The position numbers were made by a program, and so were the translations under genes. A DNA stretch of 64,000 bases. It comes from Pararhizobium sp. Lineage in GTDB: Bacteria > Pseudomonadota > Alphaproteobacteria > Rhizobiales > Rhizobiaceae. Shown piece by piece: positions 17,394 through 25,893 of the stretch; positions within the stretch are counted from its first letter, which is position 1, and every line of letters starts with the position of its first letter. The notes under the pieces were generated by a model, which was not told where the DNA came from, searched no databases, and worked only from the letters and a program-made list of their open reading frames with translations. The stretch covers positions 3,554,501 through 3,618,500 of the forward strand of contig CP051237.1 in NCBI GenBank assembly GCA_017794825.1, written 5' to 3'.

Positions 17394-18025
17394 TGTCCGC
17401 GATCATGCTGTACGATTACGAACTCGATGAGCACTGCTACCGCGTTCGGCTGCTGCTGACGATGCTGGGTCTGGAATGGGAGCCGCACGCGATCGACATG
17501 GTGCCGGGCGAAGAGGAAAAGCAGCCTCACATGCTTGCCCTGAACCCGCTTGGACGGCTGCCTGTGCTGAAAGACGGAGATCTGGTGCTGCACGGCACGG
17601 AGGCGCTGCTGACCTATATTGCGAAGACCTATGACGGCGCGAAAACCTGGCTGCCCGACGACAACGCCGATTTCGGTCGCGTGATGATGTGGCTGAATTT
17701 CTCGTGCTCGGTTCTGGGCGCTGCTTCGCAAGCCCGGCTGCAGTCGCTTTTCGGGACCACCGGCGTCGACGCGCCGCTGAAAGAGGCGAGCCGGAACGCC
17801 TTCCGCATCATGGACGACCATATGACCAAACGCGGCTACGAAAACGGGCTGTGGTTCGTCGGCGATCACGTGACGCTGGCCGACCTCGCCCTTTTTCCCG
17901 CGTTTGCGCTCAGCCGCGACTACGGCGTGGACCATGACGAGTTCCCGGCGCTTCGGCGATGGATCAGGCGGTTCCGCAATCTCGAGAAGTTCACCACCAT
18001 GCCCGGTATTCCCGACTATCACTGA
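17393..18025 (+). CDS. Glutathione S-transferase-like protein (NdmE-like position)
   Basis: A 210-residue GST-fold protein: thioredoxin-like N-terminal domain (YDYELDEHCYRVRLLLTMLGLEWE, then LNPLGRLPVLKDGDLVLHGTEALLTYIA) and an all-helical C-terminal domain ending VTLADLALFPAFAL...FPALRRWIRRF. It starts within the Rieske stop (TGATG), so the two are translationally coupled. In the caffeine pathway a GST homologue, NdmE, is needed to hold the Rieske-less NdmC together with NdmD, and I infer the same scaffold role here. An ordinary glutathione-dependent function cannot be excluded. Adenine deaminase follows after 18 bases. Confidence 0.85.
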   Translation: MSAIMLYDYELDEHCYRVRLLLTMLGLEWEPHAIDMVPGEEEKQPHMLALNPLGRLPVLKDGDLVLHGTEALLTYIAKTYDGAKTWLPDDNADFGRVMMWLNFSCSVLGAASQARLQSLFGTTGVDAPLKEASRNAFRIMDDHMTKRGYENGLWFVGDHVTLADLALFPAFALSRDYGVDHDEFPALRRWIRRFRNLEKFTTMPGIPDYH

Positions 18026-18043
18026 AGCAGGATTTCTGTCGCG

Positions 18044-19846
18044 ATGAGCACGATCACACGATTTTCAGTCGCCCCACTCTCCACCATGACCCGCAAGCTC
18101 GCCGATGTGGCGTTCGGCCGGCAGGAGCCCGATCTGGTGATCGGAGACGCAAGGGTGCTCTCGACCTATTCAGAGCGCATCCTGCCGGACAAGGAGATCT
18201 GGGTTTCCGGCGGGCGGATCGCCGCGGTGCAGCCGAAAGGCGCCTACAAGGGCGGCGGCGCGAAGGTCTACGACGCCGGCGGCGGCGTCATCGCTCCGGG
18301 GCTGGTGGATCCGCACATCCACATCGAGTCCAGCATGATCACGGCCTGCGCTTACGCGGAAGCGGCGCTTCTCAACGGCACGACGACGATCTTCTGCGAC
18401 AGCCACGAGATCGGCAACGTGATGGACGTCGCGGGCGTCGAGGCGATGCTGGAGGACGCGCGGCAGGCGCCGCTTTCGATCTTCCTGACCGTTCCGAGCA
18501 CCGTGCCGGCGACCTCGCCGGAACTCGAGACCGCCGGCGGCGACCTGACGCCGGACAAGATCGCCGCGATCTTCGACAAATGGCCGGAGGCCGTGGCGCT
18601 CGGCGAGAAGATGGATTTCGTGCCGGTGGCGATGAGCGACGAACGCAGCCACGCCATCATCGCCGCAGCGCTTGAACGCGGCCGGCCGGTGTGCGGCCAT
18701 ATCTACGGGCGCCAGTTCGTTGCGGCCTATGCCGCCGCCGGCGTGACCGACACGCATGAGGCGATCGACCGCGAAATAGCCGACGACCTGCTGGAAGCCG
18801 GCATCTGGCTGTTCCTGCGGGGCGGTCCGCCGACGACGCCCTGGCACAGCCTGCCGGAAGCCATCAAGACGATTACCGAACTCGGCGCGTCGCACAAGCG
18901 CATCTGCGTCTGCACGGACGATCGCGACGCGGACGACCTGCTGATCTTCGGGCAGGACTGGGTGACGCGGCAGGCCGTGAAGGCCGGGATGACGCGTGAA
19001 CAGGCGTGGTCGATGGGATCGCTGCACGGCGCGACGCGATACGGCATGGAAAACGAGTTTGGCGGCATGGGCGGAGGCCGGCGCGCCGATCTCGTGCTGC
19101 TCACCGACGATCTGGAGCCGGTGAACACCTGGTATGGCGGCGAACTCATGGTGGAAAACAAGGCGATCACGCCGCTGCTCGACGAGGCGCTGTCGAATCC
19201 GTATTGCTATCCGGAGGCGGCCTATCACACGGTCAAGCTGCCGGCTGAAATCAGGCTTGCTCCGGAATTGCCGACGGAGAAGGTCACCGCGCACGCCATC
19301 CGGACCGAATTGCCAGGCATCGAACTCGGACATGTGAAGATAACGCTGGATCCCGCAAACGACTGGCAGTCGCATTTCGACCGGCATGACCTGTGCTTCG
19401 TCAGCGTGATCGAGCGGCACGGCAAATCGAACGGCAACGTGTCGCGCGGCCTTCTCAACAATTTCGGCCTGAAGCAGGGCGCCGTCGCCTCTTCAGTCGG
19501 TCACGACAGCCACAACATCATCATCGCCGGCACCAACGAGGCCGACATGCAGGTGGCGCTGAGAACAATCGAGGATCATCAGGGCGGCGTGTGCGTGGTC
19601 GCCGACGGCGAGGTCAAGGCCATGCTGCCGCTGCCGATCGCCGGCCTGCTTTCCGACAAGCGGGTGGGCGAGGTCGCCGAGGAGGTCAAGGCGCTGAAGG
19701 TCGAATGGGAAAAGGCCGGCTGCACCATCGCATATATGGGATTCAATCTCATTCCGCTTTCCGTCATTCCCGAAATCAGGATCACCGATATGGGACTGGT
19801 GCTCGTGCCCGAGATGGAAACCGTGCCCCTGTTCGAGACCGCATGA
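18044..19846 (+). CDS. ade: Adenine deaminase
   Basis: A 600-residue amidohydrolase of the Ade (COG1001) family. Metal ligands are in [16 protein letters not shown] (HxH) and DSHEIGNV, with the family loop [11 protein letters not shown] and GRRADLVLL before the C-terminal domain of about 180 residues that distinguishes Ade from other deaminases. It converts adenine to hypoxanthine. It lies 18 bases after the GST-like gene, and its stop overlaps the LysR start. A second, divergent Ade-type gene lies at 29541. Confidence 0.93.
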   Translation: MSTITRFSVAPLSTMTRKLADVAFGRQEPDLVIGDARVLSTYSERILPDKEIWVSGGRIAAVQPKGAYKGGGAKVYDAGGGVIAPGLVDPHIHIESSMITACAYAEAALLNGTTTIFCDSHEIGNVMDVAGVEAMLEDARQAPLSIFLTVPSTVPATSPELETAGGDLTPDKIAAIFDKWPEAVALGEKMDFVPVAMSDERSHAIIAAALERGRPVCGHIYGRQFVAAYAAAGVTDTHEAIDREIADDLLEAGIWLFLRGGPPTTPWHSLPEAIKTITELGASHKRICVCTDDRDADDLLIFGQDWVTRQAVKAGMTREQAWSMGSLHGATRYGMENEFGGMGGGRRADLVLLTDDLEPVNTWYGGELMVENKAITPLLDEALSNPYCYPEAAYHTVKLPAEIRLAPELPTEKVTAHAIRTELPGIELGHVKITLDPANDWQSHFDRHDLCFVSVIERHGKSNGNVSRGLLNNFGLKQGAVASSVGHDSHNIIIAGTNEADMQVALRTIEDHQGGVCVVADGEVKAMLPLPIAGLLSDKRVGEVAEEVKALKVEWEKAGCTIAYMGFNLIPLSVIPEIRITDMGLVLVPEMETVPLFETA

Positions 19847-20796
19847 TGGAACCCTACCGCCTCGGGCTTGTCGCAACGCGGACCCACTATTTCCAGCTTG
19901 TCGCAAGGCTGGGGTCGATCCGTCAGGCAGCCCAGGCGATGAACGTCGCGCCCTCATCCGTCAGCCGGACAATCCGGCAACTGGAAGAGGAACTGGGAAC
20001 GCCGCTCTTCGAGCGGGTGCGCCAGCGACTGAAGCTGACGAGCGCCGGCGAGTTGCTGCTCTATCACGCCCGCATCAGCCTTTCGGAGCTTGGCCGCGCC
20101 TGCAGCGAAATCAACGAACTCCATGGCCTGCAACGCGGCACGGTCTCGATCAGCGTGGTTGAGAGCGTCGCGCGCGGCCAGATGCCGGGGGTGCTCGAGG
20201 AATTCTGGAAGCGCTATCCGGCCATCGTGGTGGACATCAAGGTTACGGGATCGCAGCAGGCGGCCGACGCCGTGCACGAAGGCGATTGCGATCTGGCCGT
20301 CGCCTTCGACGTGAACACGCCGCGTTCGATCCGGCGCATCGCCACCGCATCCCTGCCGCTCGGCGTGGTCGCATTGCCCGGCAGCCGCTTTGCAGGCCGG
20401 CGCAGCCTGAAGCTGTTCGACCTGTCCGGCGAGCGCGTCATCCTTTCCGATTCCAGCCTGATGCTCGGCGCCTCCGTCGAGGAAGCGTTCAGCCAGACCC
20501 TGATCGACCTGACGCGCCGCTCGCGCACCAATTCCATCGAACTGATGGTGGCGCTCGCGCGCCGCAATCTCGGCACGGTGTTGCAGACGCAAATCGGCGT
20601 CGAAGAGGAGATCCGCGACGGGACGCTGATTTTCGTGCCCTTGCGCGATCCCAAGGTTCCCACCCGCAAGCTGATGTTGCTGTCGCGATCCGAGCGCGAG
20701 ATGTCGGACGCCGCGGCGGCGCTCGGCCGACTGCTGGCGCAGTCCATCGAGCGGTCGGTCAATGCGGCGCCGGTCCTGGCGGAGGCTGCCGGATGA
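19843..20796 (+). CDS. LysR-family transcriptional regulator of the purine island
   Basis: A 317-residue LTTR. The winged HTH is at residues about 5-65 ([38 protein letters not shown]) and a periplasmic-binding-like effector domain follows. The ATG at 19843 sits inside the adenine-deaminase stop (ATGA); 19846 is also possible. Its position among purine genes, together with T-N11-A type palindromes at 16176 and just downstream at 20808, suggests it activates the divergent operons and the TPP-enzyme genes, probably in response to a purine catabolite. Confidence 0.93.
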   Translation: MMEPYRLGLVATRTHYFQLVARLGSIRQAAQAMNVAPSSVSRTIRQLEEELGTPLFERVRQRLKLTSAGELLLYHARISLSELGRACSEINELHGLQRGTVSISVVESVARGQMPGVLEEFWKRYPAIVVDIKVTGSQQAADAVHEGDCDLAVAFDVNTPRSIRRIATASLPLGVVALPGSRFAGRRSLKLFDLSGERVILSDSSLMLGASVEEAFSQTLIDLTRRSRTNSIELMVALARRNLGTVLQTQIGVEEEIRDGTLIFVPLRDPKVPTRKLMLLSRSEREMSDAAAALGRLLAQSIERSVNAAPVLAEAAG

Positions 20797-20807
20797 CGGG
20801 CCAGGTG

Positions 20808-20822
20808 TTGCGTACAGCGCAA
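20808..20822. promoter_or_regulatory. LysR-type binding site TTGCGTACAGCGCAA
   Basis: Inverted repeat TTGCG-TACAG-CGCAA, 12 bases after the LysR stop and 75 bases before the TPP-enzyme start. It matches the site at 16176-16190 at 12 of 15 positions. The putative promoter downstream has no good -35 box, as expected for an activator-dependent promoter. Confidence 0.55.
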
Positions 20823-20896
20823 TTCATTGATCGGAAATCATGCACTATTCCGAACAACTCGATTTTGCGATCCTCTGCGGAAAACGAGGATTGCGC

Positions 20897-21397
20897 ATGA
20901 AAAAAACAGCTGTGGACGCGGTCATACGCGGACTGAAGAGAGCCGGGGTCAGCATCGTCTGCTACCTGCCCGATTCACTCTTCAAGGAACTCTATCCGGC
21001 GCTCGACGCCGATCCGGACATTCGCACCATCCGGGTGACCAACGAGGGCGAGGGCGCGGCCATCTGTGGCGGCGTGTTCCTGTCGGGCAAGCGCGCGGCG
21101 CTGGTCATGGAGAATTCGGGTCTGCGCGCCTCGGTCGAACCGCTTGCCCGCATGGGGCTTGGGGCCGGAATACCGGTCGTCATGCTGATGAGCTATCGCG
21201 GCGAACTGGGTGAAAACAACTGGTGGGCCATTCCCCACGGCATAACGATGGAGCCGGTGCTGAACGCGCTGCGCATTCCCTACGACGTCGTTCGTGAGGA
21301 AGAGCGGATCGAGCAGGCGATCGTCAACGCCTATGAGTGGTCCTATTCGGCCTACTACCATTCGGCGGTGGCGCTTGGCGGCGAGGTGGTGCGATGA
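20897..21397 (+). CDS. TPP-dependent decarboxylase alpha subunit (sulfopyruvate/phosphonopyruvate decarboxylase-like)
   Basis: A 166-residue protein equal to the N-terminal (PYR) half of TPP 2-oxoacid decarboxylases. The catalytic Glu is in RVTNEGEGAAICGG, and VMENSGLRASVEPLARM with the glutamate loop is typical of ComD and phosphonopyruvate decarboxylases. It pairs with the PP half encoded next; their ATGA overlap implies stoichiometric synthesis. The substrate should be a small 2-oxoacid. No coenzyme M or phosphonate genes are near, so the natural substrate is open. GAGGA precedes the ATG. Confidence 0.82.
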   Translation: MKKTAVDAVIRGLKRAGVSIVCYLPDSLFKELYPALDADPDIRTIRVTNEGEGAAICGGVFLSGKRAALVMENSGLRASVEPLARMGLGAGIPVVMLMSYRGELGENNWWAIPHGITMEPVLNALRIPYDVVREEERIEQAIVNAYEWSYSAYYHSAVALGGEVVR

Positions 21398-22002
21398 AGC
21401 GCTATGACTGCATGAAGGCGCTCGCCGCCCGGCTGAAGGACGAACTGGTGATCCTGTCGCTCGGCGCCAGCGTCGACGAATGGTACAACGCCGCCCCGCA
21501 TATGCGCGCCGCCAGCCTGTTCCAGCAGCAGCTCGGATGCGTGACGCCGGAAGCCTTTGGTCTGGCCGCCGGCCTTCCCCACCGCCGCATCGTCTCGCTC
21601 GACACCGACGGCGGCATGATGTTCAACCTCGGCATTCTGGCGACGCTTGGCAACGAGCAGCCGAAAAACCTCTTCGTCGTCGTCTGGGACAATGAATGCT
21701 ACCAGTCGATCGGCGGACCGCCGACGCATACGGCGTCGGGCAGGGTCGACATCGCCGCGATCGCCCGGGGCGCCGGCGTCGACAACGCCTTCACCGCGCG
21801 CACGCTCGAGGAATTCGACGCGCATTGCGCGGCGGGGCTTGCAGCTGATGTTCCTTATGTCGTCGTCGCCAAGGTCGCCGGCACGGTGGAGCCGGATATT
21901 CGCCGCAAGCATTCGGACGGCCGCGAGGACAAGTACATCTTCGTGCGTCACGTCGAGGAAACCGAGGGCGTGGTGATCATGGGTCCGAGCGAACACAACT
22001 AG
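21394..22002 (+). CDS. TPP-dependent decarboxylase beta subunit
   Basis: A 202-residue protein equal to the C-terminal (PP) half. The TPP diphosphate/Mg motif is DTDGGMMFNLG ... WDNECYQSIGG, where DG and DN(E) replace the classical GDG...NN. It begins in the stop of the alpha gene (ATGA). Together they should form an alpha/beta decarboxylase acting on a 2-oxoacid, giving an aldehyde that the GMC oxidoreductase next door could oxidise. That link is inference from gene order. Confidence 0.82.
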   Translation: MKRYDCMKALAARLKDELVILSLGASVDEWYNAAPHMRAASLFQQQLGCVTPEAFGLAAGLPHRRIVSLDTDGGMMFNLGILATLGNEQPKNLFVVVWDNECYQSIGGPPTHTASGRVDIAAIARGAGVDNAFTARTLEEFDAHCAAGLAADVPYVVVAKVAGTVEPDIRRKHSDGREDKYIFVRHVEETEGVVIMGPSEHN

Positions 22003-22033
22003 CGACATTCAGCCGGGGAAACCTCAGCCAGAG

Positions 22034-23647
22034 ATGACAACAGGCGCCATCATACCGAAACGACCGCTTCTGCCGGAATACGACTTCATCGTGGTCGGCG
22101 GCGGCTCCGGCGGTTCCGTGGTGGCGCGACGCCTCATCGACGGCAGCGACGCAACCGTGTTGCTGATCGAAGCCGGCGAGAGCGGCTTCGGCGTGCCAGA
22201 AATTGAAGATCCGTCGCAGTGGGTTGCGCTTGGTCGCAGCCAGTACGACTGGGGCTACAACTATGCGCCGACGCCGCTCGTCAACAACCGGGTGATCGGC
22301 ATTCCGCGCGGCAAGGCGCTGGGTGGCTCGAGCAGCATCAATGCGCTGATGTGGTATCGCGGGCATCCGCGCGACTACGACGCCTGGGCGGACGCCGGCG
22401 CGGAGGGCTGGAGTTTCGAAGACGTGCTGCCCTGGTTCCGCCGTTGCGAGGACTGGGAGGGCGGGGCCACTGAATATCGCGGCGCCGGCGGACCCTTGCG
22501 GATCGAGACGAGCCGCAACTTGCATCCGGTCGCCCGCGGCATGATGGAAGGCGCCGCGGAACTCGGCATTCCCGTCATCGACGATCCGAACGGCCCGGAC
22601 AATGAGGGCGCGGCGCCGTCCAACTTCAACACAAGTTCGGGACGGCGGCACAGTTCCGCGGACGGCTATCTGAAGCCGATCCTCGACGAGGAGCGGCTGA
22701 CGATCCTCACCGGTTCGCAGGCGATCGGGCTTCTTCTGGACGGAGCGCGCTGCGTCGGGGTGCGGCATACCGGTGAAGGCGGCGTTTACGAGACGCGCGC
22801 CAGCGCCCATGTGATCCTGGCGCTGGGCGCGATCGACACGCCGCGTCTCCTGATGATATCCGGCATCGGCGATCCGGAAGAACTGCATCGCTTGCGGTCG
22901 CCGGTAAAATGCGCGCTGCCGGGCGTCGGACGCAATTTCCAGGACCATCCGTTGGTGCAGGCCTGCGTGTTCCGCTCGAAATCGCCGCTTGGTCCGGTGA
23001 CCGACAATGGCGGCGGCACGATGATCAACTGGAAATCGCGGCCTGACCTGGCGCAGCCCGATGTTCACGCCTTTCCGGTGCAGGGCAACAGCGCCGAACC
23101 GGCTCTGCGTGACCGCTATGATGCGGATGGGGACCTGTTCTCGTTCGGCGCCGGGCTGATGCATTCGAAGAGCCGGGGATATCTGCGTCTCTGGAGCACG
23201 GAACCGGACGGACTGCTCGAGATCCAGCCGAATTTCCTGGCCGAGCCCGATGATCTCGAAGCATTGATCGTCGCCGTCGATACGATGATGGAGCTGTCGC
23301 AGACCGGGGCGATGGCGGAACTTTTCGGTGGTTACGCCATTCCCGACCGCCCGATGAACCGCAATGAGACGATCGAATTCATTCGCAATGGCTGCTCGAC
23401 CTTTTTCCATTGCTGCGGAACCTGCGCCATGGGCTCGGATGAAATGGCGGTGGTCGATTCTCGGCTGAACGTGCGCGGCCTGGACGGGCTTTCGATCGCC
23501 GATGCGTCCGTCATTCCGGTTATTCCCACCTGCAACACCCACGCCCCGGTCACCATGATCGGCGAGCGGACCGCCAGTTTCATACTGGCGGAACACGGCG
23601 TCGGCGCGCCGACTGAACAGGAGACGGCATGTCTGCAGACGAACTGA
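22034..23647 (+). CDS. GMC-family FAD oxidoreductase (choline dehydrogenase-like)
   Basis: A 537-residue flavoprotein. The FAD-binding motif VVGGGSGGSVVARRL is at about residues 19-33, the GMC signature includes GGSSSINALMWYRGH, and the C-terminal active-site histidines lie in FFHCCGTCAMGSD and NTHAPVTMIGERT. The family oxidises alcohols or amino alcohols. It has no signal peptide, so it is cytoplasmic. It follows the TPP enzyme after 31 bases and its 3' end overlaps the next amidohydrolase by 19 bases. The substrate is unknown. Confidence 0.9.
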   Translation: MTTGAIIPKRPLLPEYDFIVVGGGSGGSVVARRLIDGSDATVLLIEAGESGFGVPEIEDPSQWVALGRSQYDWGYNYAPTPLVNNRVIGIPRGKALGGSSSINALMWYRGHPRDYDAWADAGAEGWSFEDVLPWFRRCEDWEGGATEYRGAGGPLRIETSRNLHPVARGMMEGAAELGIPVIDDPNGPDNEGAAPSNFNTSSGRRHSSADGYLKPILDEERLTILTGSQAIGLLLDGARCVGVRHTGEGGVYETRASAHVILALGAIDTPRLLMISGIGDPEELHRLRSPVKCALPGVGRNFQDHPLVQACVFRSKSPLGPVTDNGGGTMINWKSRPDLAQPDVHAFPVQGNSAEPALRDRYDADGDLFSFGAGLMHSKSRGYLRLWSTEPDGLLEIQPNFLAEPDDLEALIVAVDTMMELSQTGAMAELFGGYAIPDRPMNRNETIEFIRNGCSTFFHCCGTCAMGSDEMAVVDSRLNVRGLDGLSIADASVIPVIPTCNTHAPVTMIGERTASFILAEHGVGAPTEQETACLQTN

Positions 23648-25023
23648 TCCTTTCCGGCAATTATCTGCTGACGATGGATGACGACAACACGGTCATTACC
23701 GATGGCGCCGTGCTGGTGCGGGACGGTCGTATCGAGGGTGTCGGCAACCGCAACGACCTTTCGGCGCGCCATCCTGACGTCGCCGTGAAACATCTGCCTG
23801 ACGCGCTCCTGTTGCCGGGCATCGTCAACGCCCACGCCCATTCCGGCTTCCTTCGAGGCACGGCGGAGCATCTGCCTGTCTGGGACTGGCTGACCCTGCA
23901 CATCAACCCGATGCATCGCATGCTGCAGCCGCACGAGGCGGAGATTGCCTCCCGTCTCTGCTATGCGGAATCCGTGCTCGGCGGCACGACGACCGTTGTC
24001 GACATGTGGCGCTACATGGACGGCAGCGCCAGGGCCGCCGAGGCGATCGGCAACCGTCTCGTCGCCGTCCCCTATGTCGGGGAACATCCCGACTACGATT
24101 ATTTCGACACGCTGGACATGAACGAGGCGCTGATCGAGGACTGGCATCGCAAGGCCAGCGGGCGCGTTAACGTTTGGGTCGGGCTTGAGCATCTCTTCTA
24201 CGCGGATGAAGCCGGCCAGCAGCGCGCGATCGAGATGGCCAAGCGCCACGGGACGGGGTTTCACACCCATTGCAGCGAGGCCGATATCGAGGTCGCCGAA
24301 TTCGAAAAACGCTACGGCAAACGGCCGATGTTCGCGCTCGACGATCTCGGGTTCTTCGAGACGCCCCGGGCAATGATCGCCCACGCCGTGTGGCTGGACG
24401 AGAGCGAAGTGGAGCTGATTTCGCAACGGCCGGTTTCGGTCGCCCACAATCCGGTCAGCAACATGAAGCTTGCGAGCGGCATCGCGCCGATTTCGGACAT
24501 GCTCGAAGCCGGGGTGCCGGTCGGGCTCGGAACCGACGGCGAAAAGGAAAACAACAACTTCGACATGTTCGAGGAAATGAAGGGCGCTTCGCTGCTCGGC
24601 AAGCTGAGGCATCGCGACGCCGCCGCCATGGACAGCTGGCAATGCCTGCGAATGGCGACGATCCTCGGCGCGAAGGCAATCGGGCTCGACAGCGAGATCG
24701 GCTCCATCGAGACAGGCAAGCAGGCCGACATCATCGCGGTTCGAACCGATACGCCGCGCATGACGCCGCTTTTCGGCGAAGGTCCGTATTTCAACCTCCA
24801 GCACAATCTCGTCCATGCGGCGCGCGGCGGCGACGTTTGTCTGACGATGGTCGACGGCCAGATACTCGTCGACGACGGAGAACTCAAAACCGGGGACATC
24901 TCCGCCATCATTGCGGACATACACCGCGTTGCGCCCGGCCTGTTCGAGCGCCGGGCCGCCTGGCTTGCAGCCAATGCGGGCGGATCGAAACAGTGGACCG
25001 GGTCCGGGCAGGGAGGGTCTTGA
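23629..25023 (+). CDS. Amidohydrolase of the deaminase (SsnA/MtaD/TRZ-ATZ) group
   Basis: A 464-residue enzyme. Metal ligands are in LPGIVNAHAHSGF (HxH), THCSEAD and AHAVWL, and the catalytic Asp is in GLGTDGEKENNNFDMF. This is the cytosine/adenosine/thioadenosine deaminase branch, and a purine or methylated-purine substrate fits the neighbours, but I cannot name it. It overlaps the GMC gene and is followed, after 1 base, by the second Rieske-less catalytic subunit. This mirrors the left arm, where a deaminase gene (8-oxoguanine deaminase) precedes the first catalytic subunit. Confidence 0.82.
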   Translation: MSADELILSGNYLLTMDDDNTVITDGAVLVRDGRIEGVGNRNDLSARHPDVAVKHLPDALLLPGIVNAHAHSGFLRGTAEHLPVWDWLTLHINPMHRMLQPHEAEIASRLCYAESVLGGTTTVVDMWRYMDGSARAAEAIGNRLVAVPYVGEHPDYDYFDTLDMNEALIEDWHRKASGRVNVWVGLEHLFYADEAGQQRAIEMAKRHGTGFHTHCSEADIEVAEFEKRYGKRPMFALDDLGFFETPRAMIAHAVWLDESEVELISQRPVSVAHNPVSNMKLASGIAPISDMLEAGVPVGLGTDGEKENNNFDMFEEMKGASLLGKLRHRDAAAMDSWQCLRMATILGAKAIGLDSEIGSIETGKQADIIAVRTDTPRMTPLFGEGPYFNLQHNLVHAARGGDVCLTMVDGQILVDDGELKTGDISAIIADIHRVAPGLFERRAAWLAANAGGSKQWTGSGQGGS

Positions 25024-25024
25024 G

Positions 25025-25888
25025 ATGACGAAGACCACGGACAGGGCCGTGCTCGACGACTGGTATGCGGTTGAAACAGCGACGGATCTGACGTCGAAAC
25101 CGGTCCGCACCCGGCTTCTCGGACAGGATATCGAGTTATACCGCAACGAGGGCGGAACCCCGGTGATCCGCGAGGTGATGGAGGACGGCGAACATGGTCC
25201 GCCGCTTCCCGTTCGCGAGCGCTATGGCTGCGTTTTCACCACGCTTGGCGCGCCGAACAAGGACATTGTGGAGATCGAGGAATCGCACGAGGCCGACCGC
25301 CGTTTCGTGCCCTGCGGCTGGGTGACGATGCGCGCGTCCGGTCTCAGGGTTGTCGAGAATTTCCTCGACATGGCGCATTTTCCGTTTGTCCACACGGACA
25401 TTCTGGGCGCCGAGCCTCATACGGAAGTTCCGGTCTACAGAAGCGAAATCCGTCGCGACGTCGACGAGGTGTGGGCAACCAATTGCACATTTTTCCAGCC
25501 GCGCATCGCGGCCACGGAAAGCGAGGGCGATTTCGTTCACCTGACCTATCGTGTCCCTTCACCGTTCACCGTGATGCTCTATCGGGTTTGCCCGACGGCG
25601 CCGGACCGGCTGGACGCGATCGCGCTGTTCATTCAGCCGATGGAAGAGGGATACTGCCGGGCGCAGCCGGTGATGTATCTGGTTGACGACCAGTCGTCGC
25701 ATACCTCGATCCTGCATTTCGAGCAGGTGATTTTCCTGCAGGACCGCATCATAGTCGAGAATCAGCGACCGTTGCTCCTGCCGCTCGAACCGCGACGGGA
25801 GATCCCGACCCGCGCGGATTCCTCTTCCGTCGCATATCGGCGCTGGCTGAAGGAAAAGGGCGTGCGTTTCGGAACCCTGAGGTCCTGA
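25025..25888 (+). CDS. Rieske-oxygenase catalytic subunit lacking the Rieske centre (NdmC-like), copy 2
   Basis: A 287-residue paralogue of the protein at 8794. Mononuclear iron ligands are His118 and His123 in ENFLDMAHFPFVH, with bridging Asp115, and Asp240 in IFLQDRIIVENQRP. The Rieske cluster segment is again deleted, leaving flanks DDWYAVETATDL, RLLGQDI and LPVRERYGCVFTTLGAP. Long stretches such as RRDVDEVWATNC are shared with copy 1, while the N-terminal region and the segment around residue 45-60 differ, which may reflect different substrates. I chose the ATG at 25025 because GGAGGG lies before it. It should draw electrons from the Rieske protein at 16656. Confidence 0.88.
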   Translation: MTKTTDRAVLDDWYAVETATDLTSKPVRTRLLGQDIELYRNEGGTPVIREVMEDGEHGPPLPVRERYGCVFTTLGAPNKDIVEIEESHEADRRFVPCGWVTMRASGLRVVENFLDMAHFPFVHTDILGAEPHTEVPVYRSEIRRDVDEVWATNCTFFQPRIAATESEGDFVHLTYRVPSPFTVMLYRVCPTAPDRLDAIALFIQPMEEGYCRAQPVMYLVDDQSSHTSILHFEQVIFLQDRIIVENQRPLLLPLEPRREIPTRADSSSVAYRRWLKEKGVRFGTLRS

Positions 25889-25893
25889 GCCGC

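Noticed and set aside
20897..22002. Coenzyme M biosynthesis (sulfopyruvate decarboxylase ComDE)
   Set aside because: Only the decarboxylase halves are present; no ComA, ComB, ComC or sulfonate genes are near. I keep the call at family level.
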